IMG/VR virus record: IMGVR_UViG_3300035670_000162
Location: 1-64,000 of that record
From: a virus
Length of the DNA stretch: 64,000 nt
Reading direction: 5' to 3' (one strand)
Numbering within the stretch: position 1 is the stretch's first letter; every line of letters begins with the position of its first letter. A program made the position numbers and the translations under genes. Of this stretch, positions 42,098 to 51,222 are shown piece after piece. The notes beneath the pieces are model-generated. The model searched no databases, was not told where the DNA came from, and worked only from the letters and a program-made list of their open reading frames with translations.

Positions 42098-42301
42098 TTG
42101 GAAAATTCAAATGTAGAAATCTGGGCATCAATTGGTATTACTAAGAATCTTGGTAACTACGAATCTCTTCGGCTTGACGCTGGTGCCAGAGTTAAGGCGT
42201 CGTCGGAAAATGATGAAAAAGCATGGGCTGAATTGTGGAGGGCTGTCGATGAGCAAATTGAGTCTAGGCTTCGGGAGCTAGATAGCGAAAATGGTAGCTG
42301 A
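42098..42301 (+). CDS. unknown acidic helical protein
   Basis: 67 residues from TTG 42098, set by TAGGAG nine bases upstream. VEIWASIGITKNLGNYESLRLDAGARVKA and AWAELWRAVDEQIESRLREL. Similar small helical proteins lie next to phage replication genes, but I recognise no family. Overlaps the WhiB start by 11 bases. Confidence 0.6.
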   Translation: MENSNVEIWASIGITKNLGNYESLRLDAGARVKASSENDEKAWAELWRAVDEQIESRLRELDSENGS

Positions 42302-42587
42302 CTGGCTTTCAGAGGCTTTATGCAATAACCATGTAAACCAATCATATTGGATTTCCTCTAATTATGAGGAGATTAAAATTGCAAAATCAATCTGTGAGAA
42401 ATGCCCTGTCCGACTAGAATGCCTGTATTCAGCAATTTATGAAAAATCAGAATTTGTCGGTGTCAACGGCGGACTATCTGAGATAGAGTTCCTTATAAGG
42501 ACATGGGAGGAAGCGGAGTCGGAAGATGAAACTAACTGGAAGCGATCTGATCAACTTATTCAGGGACTGTTCAGAGAAATCGCATAA
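42291..42587 (+). CDS. WhiB-family Fe-S regulator
   Basis: 98 residues. Cysteines C11, C35, C38 and C44 (EALCNNH, SICEKCPVRLECLYSA) and the turn FVGVNGGLSEIEF match the WhiB layout C...C-x2-C-x5-C...G-[VI]-x-GG. WhiB proteins hold a 4Fe-4S cluster and bind the principal sigma factor; they occur in Actinobacteria and their phages. The usual tryptophan of GVWGG is Asn here. It may redirect host transcription. Its 3' end overlaps the next gene by 62 bases. Confidence 0.88.
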   Translation: MVADWLSEALCNNHVNQSYWISSNYEEIKIAKSICEKCPVRLECLYSAIYEKSEFVGVNGGLSEIEFLIRTWEEAESEDETNWKRSDQLIQGLFREIA

Positions 42588-42831
42588 ATTATTTATTCCG
42601 GACAACCCTCGTCAGTCAGAGATAGCTGATAGCCTTGTTAAGCACTATGATGGCGAGTTGCTTGAAAAAGCTGTAAAGTGGTATTTTGAAAATAGGCAAG
42701 GTCCATTTCTTATTTTTGATTTTGCCATTGAATCAAGGCAGATTGTTGAAAAAGTAAAATATGAAAACGAAGCTAAGCTTCGCTTTCAAGATATCGTAGA
42801 AGAAACCCGTAAAAGATTGGAAAACTCTTGA
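42526..42831 (+). CDS. unknown protein upstream of the helicase, possible loader
   Basis: 101 residues, helical, with GSDLINLFRDCSEKSHKLFI, LVKHYDGELLEKAVKWYFEN and a charged C-terminal helix. It overlaps WhiB (62 bases) and the helicase (4 bases). Position suggests a helicase-associated or loader role; sequence alone does not prove it. Confidence 0.6.
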   Translation: MKLTGSDLINLFRDCSEKSHKLFIPDNPRQSEIADSLVKHYDGELLEKAVKWYFENRQGPFLIFDFAIESRQIVEKVKYENEAKLRFQDIVEETRKRLENS

Positions 42832-44048
42832 ACTACGAAATCAAACTGTTGAATTCAATTATTGATTCAACAAATTATGTTGACGCTGTCAACTCAGGTG
42901 TTGAAAATGTTTTTGTTCAATATCGTGATGTGTGGAACTTTATCGTTTCTCATTACGATGATCATAAAAAGGTTCCATCCAAAGATACAGTAAAGTCACA
43001 TTTCTCAGACTTTGAATACATGAATACTCCTGAACCTTTGGAGTATTATGTTGATCTTGCTAAAAAGGAGTCGCTGGCCTTTCAGACAAGGCAGATTGTT
43101 GCAAAAGCTCACTCTTTAATTGGTGAGATGGGTCCTAAAGAAGCTCTCTCCTACTTGATGGAGAGCACCAGTAAACTTTATAAGTATTCAAGTGCTTTAA
43201 AAGATACTGATCTTGTTGGAGAGTGGCGAGATAGATATGATGATCTTCTTGAAAGATCTAAAAATCCAGATAAGCAGTATGTAGGGATACCTAGTGGGAT
43301 TGATGTCATTGATAAGACTTTTGGTGGATGGCAAGAGGGCGACTTCATTGTACTACTTGGCTGGACTGGCGTAGGTAAGTCGTTTATTGCGAGGCTCTTT
43401 GCGGTTAACGCATGGCGTGCTGGCTACCGACCTATGATCATTTCTCTTGAGATGAATAAGAAGCAAGAAGGTCAACGGCTTGATACTTTGCTTAATAATG
43501 GTGAGGGGTATTTCACCAATACAGACTTGATTAAAGCTAATCCATCAATTGTTGGAACCTATGAAGGCTGGGCTGAGCAAACATTTGGTGGTAAGCAGCC
43601 TATTTACTTGATCACATCAGAGGGTCTTGAAACTGCAGACCAGAATATGGTTCAGGCTAAGATTGACCAGTATCAGCCTGATCTTGTTATTCTTGACTAT
43701 CATGGCCTTTTTGACGATGCGACTGGTGCAAGAAATGAAACTGAAAAGGCAAAAAATCTATCAAAGGCATTTAAGAGAATCGCTGTAAAAAACAATGTGC
43801 CGATTATCGATGTTGCTGCTGTAACGATGTCTGACGGTCATGGCGATAGACCTCCTGAACTTGAAGAAGTCGCCTGGTCTAAGCAATTGGCTTATGATGC
43901 CGATCTTGTGTTGGCGATTCACAGAGAATTTAACTCTGATCTTTTTCAAGTTGTTTCGAGAAAAGTTCGTAGGGCAACACACTTCGGCTTTTATTTAAGA
44001 TGGGATCTTGAGACAGGAAAGTGGGGTGAAGAATGGGACGTAGGGTAA
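42828..44048 (+). CDS. replicative DNA helicase, DnaB-like
   Basis: 406 residues from TTG 42828, overlapping the previous stop (TTGA). N-terminal helical domain to ~150, then the RecA-type motor: PSGIDVIDKTFGGWQEGDFIV, Walker A GWTGVGKS (178-185), IISLEMNKKQEGQR, Walker B DLVILDYHGL near 290, and SKAFKRIAVKNNVPIIDVAAV. The hexamer unwinds DNA ahead of the phage polymerase. The N-terminal domain is short compared with bacterial DnaB. Confidence 0.88.
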   Translation: MNYEIKLLNSIIDSTNYVDAVNSGVENVFVQYRDVWNFIVSHYDDHKKVPSKDTVKSHFSDFEYMNTPEPLEYYVDLAKKESLAFQTRQIVAKAHSLIGEMGPKEALSYLMESTSKLYKYSSALKDTDLVGEWRDRYDDLLERSKNPDKQYVGIPSGIDVIDKTFGGWQEGDFIVLLGWTGVGKSFIARLFAVNAWRAGYRPMIISLEMNKKQEGQRLDTLLNNGEGYFTNTDLIKANPSIVGTYEGWAEQTFGGKQPIYLITSEGLETADQNMVQAKIDQYQPDLVILDYHGLFDDATGARNETEKAKNLSKAFKRIAVKNNVPIIDVAAVTMSDGHGDRPPELEEVAWSKQLAYDADLVLAIHREFNSDLFQVVSRKVRRATHFGFYLRWDLETGKWGEEWDVG

Positions 44049-44227
44049 ACGATAATGTTGTCCATGTAGAATGCGGAGAGGCTGTTGATATTGAAGCAGT
44101 CGTACGTTTACGGCAATGGATTGAAGATATTATTAGTGAAAAGGTTGAGTTTTCAAAGACAAACTTAATCACAGACTATGATCGTGAGAGGCAACTCTTT
44201 GGATTCAAAATTGTTTTCATCGGGTAA
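44033..44227 (+). CDS. unknown small protein between helicase and primase
   Basis: 64 residues: NDNVVHVECGEAVDIEAVVRLRQW, IEDIISEKVEFSKTNLI. A GGGG-type ribosome site lies before ATG 44033. It overlaps the helicase by 16 bases and the primase by 50. No domain recognised. Confidence 0.55.
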   Translation: MGRRVNDNVVHVECGEAVDIEAVVRLRQWIEDIISEKVEFSKTNLITDYDRERQLFGFKIVFIG

Positions 44228-45128
44228 TATACAAAAGTCAGTATTAGATCTTTTAAATAGCAATAATATTGAAGTTCATACGCAGTCCGGTACTGAGGTT
44301 GCGATATATTGCCCATTTCATGACAATACTAATAGTCCTGCTTGCTACATAAATTTAAAAACAGGATTGTGGCAATGCTTCAACCCCTCTTGCGGCAAAA
44401 AAGGTAATTTTAGACAGCTTTATAAGCATATTACTGGTAAAACATTTAGTAAAGAGTGGATTCTTGATCCTATCAATCTGCAAAGACAGTTGGACTCGTA
44501 TTTAGATGAGACTGCTCAATCAGAGACGCTTTCAATAGAATCTGTTGCGATTGATTATTCATCTTTAGATTCTTTAGATAAACTATCAACTCTTATTGAT
44601 AGAGGGTTTAGTTTAGAAACTCTGGAGCATTTCGAGATAGGGTATTCAAAAGTTAAAGATAGGATAACGATACCTGTTCGTGATTCGCAGTATAAGCTTG
44701 TTGGTTTGATAGGCCGTGCAATTCATGAATGGCAAGATCCAAGATATCTATACAACAAAAGCTTCAGAAGAGCTGACGTATTATTCAATATACAGAATGC
44801 TAAACTGTTTGACTCTGTAATTGTCTGTGAAGGGAGTTTAGATGCTATAAAAGTAAAACAATCTGGTTTTGAAAACGTTGTAGCAACTCTTGGAGCTAAA
44901 GTTTCACATAATCAGATTAGTCTAATGAGTAAATATTTTGATCAAATCATCATATTTTCTGACAATGATGATGCAGGACGCGAGATGCAGCGTGTTATAA
45001 TTGATCAATGCTGTGGCAAGGACTTGTTTACCGTTAAAATACCTGACGGCATAAAAGATCCTGGCGACATGACAGAGCATCAAATACAGGATGCTATCAT
45101 TAATAAAATAAATCACATTGGAGTATAA
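44178..45128 (+). CDS. DNA primase (CHC2 zinc finger plus Toprim)
   Basis: 316 residues. Zinc finger with C45, H48, C67 and C72 (YCPFHDN, LWQCFNPSCGKKGN). Toprim part with VIVCEGSLDAIKV (E218) and IIIFSDNDDAGREM (D262, D264). It makes RNA primers for the DnaE polymerase. It is shorter than bacterial DnaG (~580 residues) because the helicase-binding C-terminal domain is absent. Confidence 0.9.
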   Translation: MIVRGNSLDSKLFSSGNIQKSVLDLLNSNNIEVHTQSGTEVAIYCPFHDNTNSPACYINLKTGLWQCFNPSCGKKGNFRQLYKHITGKTFSKEWILDPINLQRQLDSYLDETAQSETLSIESVAIDYSSLDSLDKLSTLIDRGFSLETLEHFEIGYSKVKDRITIPVRDSQYKLVGLIGRAIHEWQDPRYLYNKSFRRADVLFNIQNAKLFDSVIVCEGSLDAIKVKQSGFENVVATLGAKVSHNQISLMSKYFDQIIIFSDNDDAGREMQRVIIDQCCGKDLFTVKIPDGIKDPGDMTEHQIQDAIINKINHIGV

Positions 45129-45129
45129 A

Positions 45130-45774
45130 ATGACATTTTCAAGCATTAAAACACTTAAGGATATCGAAAAGAGCATCCCCCAGTCAGGTTCTTCTGGGGG
45201 GACTGGTAAGAAGTTTTTCAACCTTCAATCAGGAGACACTTACAGAATCAGATTCCTGCAAGAGCTTACAGAGGATTCTCGCGGGTACAGTGAAGACGCA
45301 GGGACAGGCATTGTTGTTCCTGTAGTTACATCACCAATCAATTGGAAGTGGCGGTGCGCCTCTACTTTATCAATGGCTGAGCATGGCTATCGGTGCTGGG
45401 CTTCTGAGCAGATTAATCAGGATTCACGCTGGCGTCCGAAGCCTCATCTTCTAATCAACGTTGCTGTTGAGATTGATGGGGTTTGGGAGTCTCGTATTCT
45501 TGATACAACTTTCAACCAGCGACATGTTGGCCTGATGATCATGGAGTACGCTAAGGAATTTGGTACGATTACAAATCAGACTTTTAAGTATAGCCGTACC
45601 GGGTCCGGCGCTCAGGATACAAATTACAGCTTGATCCCGCTGGGAGCGTCTGATCCTGACCCGTCAATTGCAAATCTTCCGCTTCATCAGCTCGACAATG
45701 TTTACATGGTGCTTGCTTATGAAAAGCAGAAGACGTTTTTGACGACTGGTGAATTTAACGTAGACAGTTGGTGA
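45130..45774 (+). CDS. single-stranded DNA-binding protein
   Basis: 214 residues from ATG 45130 preceded by TTGGAG; in-frame TTG 45118 is part of the ribosome site. FNLQSGDTYRIRFLQELTED, NWKWRCASTLSMAEHGYRCW and PKPHLLINVAVEIDGVWESRI suggest the OB-fold ssDNA-binding family used by phages (gp32-like layout). C-ending codons point to high expression. It ends the helicase-primase transcript. Confidence 0.7.
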   Translation: MTFSSIKTLKDIEKSIPQSGSSGGTGKKFFNLQSGDTYRIRFLQELTEDSRGYSEDAGTGIVVPVVTSPINWKWRCASTLSMAEHGYRCWASEQINQDSRWRPKPHLLINVAVEIDGVWESRILDTTFNQRHVGLMIMEYAKEFGTITNQTFKYSRTGSGAQDTNYSLIPLGASDPDPSIANLPLHQLDNVYMVLAYEKQKTFLTTGEFNVDSW

Positions 45775-45793
45775 TTTTGGTATCATAAAGTTT

Positions 45794-45859
45794 TGTGGGC
45801 GGTGTGTCTTGCATTATTCACTTTATCGCTTTGCGGACGCCCACATTCTTTAATTTTTT
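45794..45859 (+). terminator. hairpin terminator or structured leader after the ssDNA-binding gene
   Basis: TGTGGGCG (45794-45801) pairs perfectly with CGCCCACA (45838-45845); an inner GTC/GAC pairing is possible. A T-rich run (TTCTTTAATTTTTT) follows. TATCAT at 45781-45786 just upstream could be a -10, so the hairpin might instead be the 5' end of the next mRNA. Confidence 0.55.
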
Positions 45860-45868
45860 GAGGTAATT

Positions 45869-46387
45869 ATGGCTACTGTATGTTTTGATATTGATGGTGT
45901 TATCGCGGATATCGCAGCTGGCATCAATGTCGCTTTGGACCGGCTTGGCATTGAAAATTATGACTATGCTCATTGGCTTGTTGGTGGTTTTGAGGATGAG
46001 TTGGCTTCTGATGTTTTTGGTGATGTTTTGTTTTGGAAGAATTTGAAGCCTTTTGTTTCTTCTTGGTATGTTGTGAATTCTTTGTGGGGTCGCGGGTTTG
46101 ATGTTGTTTTTGTGACTGCTCGTAGTTCTGATGCTTCTCGCGGTTGTGTGCATGACTGGCTGGATGATTGGAAGTTTCAGTATTCTGATGTTGTTTTTGC
46201 TGATGTTGGTTCTAAGATTGATGTTTTGCGTGATTGTGGTGGGTTGTTTTTAGTTGAGGATAATCCTTATGAGGTTCGTTCTGTTGTTGATGGTGGTGGT
46301 AAGGCTTTTCTGAGGCGTGCTTGGTATAATTCCCAGTTTTGGGATGATTTTGATTCTGTTGGATCTTTGTTTGATTTGGAGGTTTGA
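45869..46387 (+). CDS. HAD-family phosphatase, 5'(3')-deoxyribonucleotidase-like
   Basis: 172 residues. HAD motif I CFDIDGV (D7, D9), motif II VVFVTARSSD, and motif IV-like LVEDNPYEV. Small phage HAD proteins of this type are often nucleotidases that adjust nucleotide pools; substrate cannot be told here. From this gene on, the coding strand is unusually rich in G and T. Confidence 0.75.
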   Translation: MATVCFDIDGVIADIAAGINVALDRLGIENYDYAHWLVGGFEDELASDVFGDVLFWKNLKPFVSSWYVVNSLWGRGFDVVFVTARSSDASRGCVHDWLDDWKFQYSDVVFADVGSKIDVLRDCGGLFLVEDNPYEVRSVVDGGGKAFLRRAWYNSQFWDDFDSVGSLFDLEV

Positions 46388-46388
46388 T

Positions 46389-46538
46389 ATGTCTGGTAGG
46401 TCTAGAATTTTTTCTGTTGCCGAGACTTTGGTTGTTGCTGGTATACCTGTTGTTTGTACTTTTTTGTATAGTTGGAAGCTTGGTATTGTTTGGTTTGTTT
46501 TTACTGCGTTGTCTGGTTCGGGTCGTTCTGTTAAGTAG
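46389..46538 (+). CDS. small membrane protein
   Basis: 49 residues from ATG 46389, fixed by GGAGG at 46378-46382. SVAETLVVAGIPVVCTFLYSW and LGIVWFVFTALSGSG form two membrane helices with a short turn. Unknown role; it could be a membrane anchor or minor lysis factor. Confidence 0.6.
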   Translation: MSGRSRIFSVAETLVVAGIPVVCTFLYSWKLGIVWFVFTALSGSGRSVK

Positions 46539-46543
46539 GTTTT

Positions 46544-47149
46544 GTGACTGTTTATGCTTTTGGTGACAGGACGAGTAATGCTGATCTTGTTGTTGATTTA
46601 GCTGAGATTGGTTATTTTCCTGGTTCTGTTTTGGATGTGACGTATGGTTTGGGTCGTTGGTGGTCTAAGTTTTGTCCGGAGGTGTTTGTTGGTTGTGATT
46701 TGGTTGTGGAGAAGTCGCCGTTAGGGGTTTCGGTGGATTTCACAGATTTGCCTTTTGGTGATTGTTCTTTTGATACGGTGGTTTTTGATCCTCCTTATAA
46801 GTTGAATGGTCGTTCTGGCGAGTTTGCTGGTGATGATTCTTATGGGGTGGGTGGCTCTTATGTTTCTGCTGCTGATCGTCTTGAGTTGATTTATGCTGGT
46901 GTTGATGAGTGTTGTCGTGTTGCTTCGAAGTTTGTTGTTTTGAAGTGTCAGGATCAGGTTACGTCTGGTCGGATGGTGTGGCAGACTCGTCTTTTTTCTG
47001 ATCGTGCTGAGCTTTTTCCGGGGGTTCGTTTGGTAGATTCTTTGATGGTTCGTGGGTTTAGGAAGCAGCCGGGTAATAAGCGGCAGCTTCATGCTCATCG
47101 TGATTATTCTACTGCTTTAGTGTTTAGGAAGGGTTCTGGCCGTGGTTGA
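46544..47149 (+). CDS. DNA (adenine or cytosine N4) methyltransferase-like
   Basis: 201 residues from GTG 46544. SVLDVTYGLGRWW holds the SAM-binding motif I region, FDPPYKLNG the catalytic DPPY (82-85). The N-terminal motif I precedes DPPY. It likely methylates DNA to protect the phage from host restriction. No partner nuclease gene is visible. Overlaps the polymerase gene by 8 bases. Confidence 0.75.
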   Translation: MTVYAFGDRTSNADLVVDLAEIGYFPGSVLDVTYGLGRWWSKFCPEVFVGCDLVVEKSPLGVSVDFTDLPFGDCSFDTVVFDPPYKLNGRSGEFAGDDSYGVGGSYVSAADRLELIYAGVDECCRVASKFVVLKCQDQVTSGRMVWQTRLFSDRAELFPGVRLVDSLMVRGFRKQPGNKRQLHAHRDYSTALVFRKGSGRG

Positions 47150-50100
47150 TTTTGTTCATTTGCATTGTCATAGTGAGTATTCTTTGTTGGATGGGATGTC
47201 TACTCCTTTGGATATTGCTAGGGTTGCGTCTTCTAATGGCCAGTTTGCTGCGGCTATTACTGATCATGGGACGATGGGTGGTGTTCTGAAGTTTCAGGAT
47301 GCTTGTGATTCTTTTGGTGTGCGTCCTTTGTTTGGTATTGAGGCTTATTTTGTTCCTTCTGTTGCTCGCGATTCTGATTCAAAGCAGGAACGTTTTCATT
47401 TGATTCTTCTCGCTAAGAACGATGAGGGCTTAAGAAAGTTGTTTAAGGCCAATAGTGTTGGTTGGGGTGACAATTTTTATTACAAGCCTCGTTTGGATTT
47501 TGATTTGTTGGAGGATTTAGTTGATGGTGATGTTGTTGCTTTGTCTGGGTGTATGGGTGGCGCTATTTCTAAGGCGATTGAGCGTGGTGATTTAACTGAA
47601 GCGGAGCGGTTGTCTGAGCGCTTTATCAGTATTTTTGGTGATGATTTTTATTATGAGGTTCAGGCTTGGAATCCTGTGTCTTTGAATAAGTCTTTGATTG
47701 ATCTTGCTTCTTCTTTTGGGAAGAAAGTTGTTGCTACTGCTGATTGTCATTTCCCTACTGCTCATGATGCTCATGATGAAGAAGTTTTGCTGATGATTTC
47801 TCAGTATCCTTCTTTGAATACGGCGCAGGTTCGTAATGCTAAGGAGAAGTTGTCTGGTGGTGGTAATGTTACTGAGATGATTAATAGGATGTATCCGGAT
47901 CGTTTTTTGCGGTTTGATGAGATTAATCCTTATGTTGCCGATGCTTCTGAAGTGATGTCGTGGTTTGCGGATAAAGGTTTTCATGACGTTTCTTATTTTG
48001 AAAATACTGTTGAGGTTGCGGATAAGTGTTCTGCTAGGTTGAAGAAGAAAAATAATCTTTTGCCGAAGTATATTAAGGCTTTGGATTCCGATCAGTATTT
48101 GATGGATTTGTGTTTGAATGCTATTGAAGACAAGGGGTTGTCTGGTCAGGTTTATTTGGACCGTCTGGGTGAAGAGATTTCTATTATTTCTTCATTGGGG
48201 TTTGCCGACTATTTCTTGATGGTTTGGGATTTGGTTAAGTGGGCTGATATGAACAATATTGGTCGTGGTCCTGGCCGTGGTTCTGTTGGTGGTTCTCTTA
48301 TTGCTTTCTTGTTGGATATTTCTAAGGTTGATCCGATTAAGTATGGGTTGCTTTTTTCTCGTTTTTTGAATCCTGACCGCAATGATTATCCTGATATCGA
48401 TTTGGATTTTGAGGATAAGCGGCGTGAGTTGGTGAAGCAGTATTTGTCTGATCGTTGGGGGTCTGATAATGTTGCTGCTATTGCAACTTATGGTGTTTTT
48501 AAGCCTAAATCTGTTATTAAAGATGTCGCCCGTGTGTTTCAGGTTCCTTTTGATGAAACGAATAGTGTGACACCATTTTTTGAGACTCTTGATGAGTTGC
48601 AGTCTACTGATAAAGGTAAGGTGTTTATTAAGAAGTATCCGGATGTTCTGCCTGTTGCCAAGAAGCTTGAGGGCCGTATCCGAAATACTGGTGTTCATGC
48701 TGCCGGTATGGTTGTTTCTTCTGTTCCTTTGACTGAAATTTGTCCTGTTGAGAGTCGCAAGAATGCTTCCGGTGATGGTCGTTCTCCTGTTACATCTTTT
48801 GATATGGAGGACGCTGAGTCGATTGGTTTGATCAAAGTTGATATTCTTGGGTTGAAGACTGTTTCTGTTATCAAGGACTGCATTGAAAAGATCCGTGAGA
48901 TTCATGGTGTCGATGTCACAGAGAAGTCTTTAGCACTTGACGATGTTGCCGTTTTCCAGAATTTTAATGATGGCAATACTGTCGGTGTATTTCAGGCTGA
49001 TGCTGCTGCTTATCGCAATTTGATTGATCGAATGGGTATCGACAATTTTAACGATTTGGTAGTGTCCAACGCCTTGGTCCGGCCTGGTGCGCTTCTTTCT
49101 CAGGGTCAGGCTTATATTGATTGTAAAAAGGGAGTTGCTTCCCCGAAGTATCCTCATGAAGTCGTAAAAGATATTTTGTCTGACACTTATGGCACAGTTA
49201 TCTTTCAGGAACAGCTTATGCAAATGGCTGTTGTTCTTGCCGATTTCTCTTGGTCTGAGGCTGATAAGCTTCGTAAGATTATTGGTAAGAAACGTGATGC
49301 TGCAGGTTTTGATGAATATAGAGAAAAGTTTTGTAGCAATACTTATTTGACTCGCAAGCAGTCTGAGAAGATTTGGGCTGATTTTGAGCTTGCTGCTTTG
49401 TATATGTTTAACAAGTCGCACGCTGTCGCCTATTCGATGCTCTCATATCAGACGATGTGGTTGAAGATTAATTATCCTCGTGAGTTTATTTGGTCGATGC
49501 TTTCAAATGAAAGTGAGAAGAGTAAAATTACGGCTTACTTGATGGAGGCTGAACGTCTTGGGATTACTGTTTTGCCTCCTGATGTAAATGCTTCTGACGA
49601 ATCCTTTTCTATTGATGAGAATGGTATTCGTTTTGGTTTGAAGAACATTCTTGGATGTGGCAAGAACGCCATTGCTGAGATTTTTAAACATCGTCCTTAT
49701 TCTTCTTATGATGAGTTTGTCAATAAATGTAGTAAAACATCAGTTAAAGCTCCTTTGAAAGAAAACATGGAGAAGGTGGGGTGTTTTCAAAATATTGGTT
49801 ATATTTCTTCTTATGATTTTGAGAAATATTATTTACCAATTCTTGGTTTTGCTTTCAACATGTCATCTTCAAATAACGAGATGGATGAGTTTGTTGAACC
49901 TATTGACGGGTTCCATGAGATTTATTCTGATCTGAGAATGGTGAAAGCTGTTATTAGGTCAACTAAGAAGACCCCGAAATATTTGCGTGTGGAGATGGAG
50001 GACCAGACAGCGTCTGTCAGCGTTTTCTGTGATAGAAATGCTGAGATCGCAAACAGGGATTTTTTGTACTGTCTTATCGGTGACAGAACTTTACATATGT

Positions 50101-50516
50101 TCTGTGATGCTTACGATTATGTTGGTTCTGATCTATATAATCTGACTAAGATCAAAAGTCTTAACAAGAATCATGAGTATTCATGGTTGTATGATACTGG
50201 GCTTGGTGATGCGTTTTCTGATCGTAGCCTTTTGTATATCTTTAGTACAAGAACTTTTGTTACTGCTAAAGGTAAAGATATGGCTAATGTGTATGCATGG
50301 GATGGAGAGCGTACTTTGAAAATTGTTGTATTCCCATCTATGTATGCAAAAATGCGACATTTGATTGGTGGGACCGGGTGGTTTGCAGCTAAGCTGAATG
50401 ACGTTAAAGATTTGGAAGTAGCGGCTAGGCTTGATTCTTACACTTTTGCAAATGAAAATTCACTGATCACAATTGAAGATTACATTAATAGAAAAAACTT
50501 GAAAGCGCCAGAGTGA
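47142..50516 (+). CDS. dnaE: DNA polymerase III alpha subunit
   Basis: 1124 residues from GTG 47142, near the full bacterial length. N-terminal PHP domain: VHLHCHSEYSLLDGM and AAITDHGTMGG. Polymerase core: GRGPGRGSVGGSLIAFLLDI, the catalytic PDIDLDFED (near 416-424), NTGVHAAGMVVSS, VFQEQLMQMAV, NKSHAVAYSMLSYQTMWLK. The C-terminus has an OB-like part. This replaces the more usual family A or B phage polymerase. No beta clamp or epsilon is visible, so host partners are probably used. Codons in the first two thirds are strongly T/G-ending. Confidence 0.95.
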   Translation: MVDFVHLHCHSEYSLLDGMSTPLDIARVASSNGQFAAAITDHGTMGGVLKFQDACDSFGVRPLFGIEAYFVPSVARDSDSKQERFHLILLAKNDEGLRKLFKANSVGWGDNFYYKPRLDFDLLEDLVDGDVVALSGCMGGAISKAIERGDLTEAERLSERFISIFGDDFYYEVQAWNPVSLNKSLIDLASSFGKKVVATADCHFPTAHDAHDEEVLLMISQYPSLNTAQVRNAKEKLSGGGNVTEMINRMYPDRFLRFDEINPYVADASEVMSWFADKGFHDVSYFENTVEVADKCSARLKKKNNLLPKYIKALDSDQYLMDLCLNAIEDKGLSGQVYLDRLGEEISIISSLGFADYFLMVWDLVKWADMNNIGRGPGRGSVGGSLIAFLLDISKVDPIKYGLLFSRFLNPDRNDYPDIDLDFEDKRRELVKQYLSDRWGSDNVAAIATYGVFKPKSVIKDVARVFQVPFDETNSVTPFFETLDELQSTDKGKVFIKKYPDVLPVAKKLEGRIRNTGVHAAGMVVSSVPLTEICPVESRKNASGDGRSPVTSFDMEDAESIGLIKVDILGLKTVSVIKDCIEKIREIHGVDVTEKSLALDDVAVFQNFNDGNTVGVFQADAAAYRNLIDRMGIDNFNDLVVSNALVRPGALLSQGQAYIDCKKGVASPKYPHEVVKDILSDTYGTVIFQEQLMQMAVVLADFSWSEADKLRKIIGKKRDAAGFDEYREKFCSNTYLTRKQSEKIWADFELAALYMFNKSHAVAYSMLSYQTMWLKINYPREFIWSMLSNESEKSKITAYLMEAERLGITVLPPDVNASDESFSIDENGIRFGLKNILGCGKNAIAEIFKHRPYSSYDEFVNKCSKTSVKAPLKENMEKVGCFQNIGYISSYDFEKYYLPILGFAFNMSSSNNEMDEFVEPIDGFHEIYSDLRMVKAVIRSTKKTPKYLRVEMEDQTASVSVFCDRNAEIANRDFLYCLIGDRTLHMFCDAYDYVGSDLYNLTKIKSLNKNHEYSWLYDTGLGDAFSDRSLLYIFSTRTFVTAKGKDMANVYAWDGERTLKIVVFPSMYAKMRHLIGGTGWFAAKLNDVKDLEVAARLDSYTFANENSLITIEDYINRKNLKAPE

Positions 50517-51205
50517 TGACTTTTATTATTAGTAATAAGTTTGGAAGTATAGAGTATTTTGATAATGACGAAGAGATGTTAAAACAGAAGCAAGATAATT
50601 TATTTTTTGAGCAAAATTTCGTGCTAGATAATTTAAGTGATTTTATAAAAGCGTCCTCTGTAGTTCTAGATGTGGGTGCTCATTGTGGCTCACACACGAT
50701 TCTTTATAAGCGAATAAATCCAAATTGTAAGATTTATGCTTTTGAGCCTCAAGCTGCTATGTATAGTTTGCTTGTAAAAAATGTGAAGTCTAATAATCTT
50801 GAAGATGTCCATTGTTATAATAATGCAGTTGGTCATTTTGTTGGTGACGCTGAGATGAATAAGTTTTCAGAAGATGGCTCTAACGCTTTTAAAAATGCTT
50901 ATTATGATGATGAAAATATTTTCAATCTAGCCGGGATCTCTATTGGATCTGGTGGTGAGCGTGTCAAGATGATTACGATTGATAGTTTGAAAATGTCTTG
51001 TGATTTTATAAAGATTGATGTTGAAGGTTATGAGCCTTATGTTGTTAGTGGCGCTTTTGAAACAATAAAAAAGTGTCGTCCGGTTATTTGTTATGAAAAT
51101 AATCACAAGTCTTGCGACGCTGAGTGGACTGTTTCTGATATGCTTCATGACATCGGTTATTCAATAGAGAATTCCGATGGCGAAAATTGGATAGCGATCC
51201 CCTAA
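50516..51205 (+). CDS. FkbM-family methyltransferase
   Basis: 229 residues. SAM-binding VLDVGAHCGSHTILY, YAFEPQAAMYSLLVKNVK, and the family signature FIKIDVEGYEPYVVSGA. FkbM enzymes methylate hydroxyls of sugars or small molecules. With the glycosyltransferases this suggests modification of glycans. ATG 50516 overlaps the polymerase stop (TGATG). Confidence 0.85.
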   Translation: MTFIISNKFGSIEYFDNDEEMLKQKQDNLFFEQNFVLDNLSDFIKASSVVLDVGAHCGSHTILYKRINPNCKIYAFEPQAAMYSLLVKNVKSNNLEDVHCYNNAVGHFVGDAEMNKFSEDGSNAFKNAYYDDENIFNLAGISIGSGGERVKMITIDSLKMSCDFIKIDVEGYEPYVVSGAFETIKKCRPVICYENNHKSCDAEWTVSDMLHDIGYSIENSDGENWIAIP

Positions 51206-51222
51206 TAGATTAAGGAGTTTTA

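Noticed and set aside
46721-49421. Several long minus-strand open frames opposite the methyltransferase and polymerase genes
   Set aside because: They lie opposite strong, motif-bearing genes and exist because A is rare on the coding strand there, which removes stop codons on the other. Their products are Asn/Ile/Thr/Arg-rich and look like nothing known.
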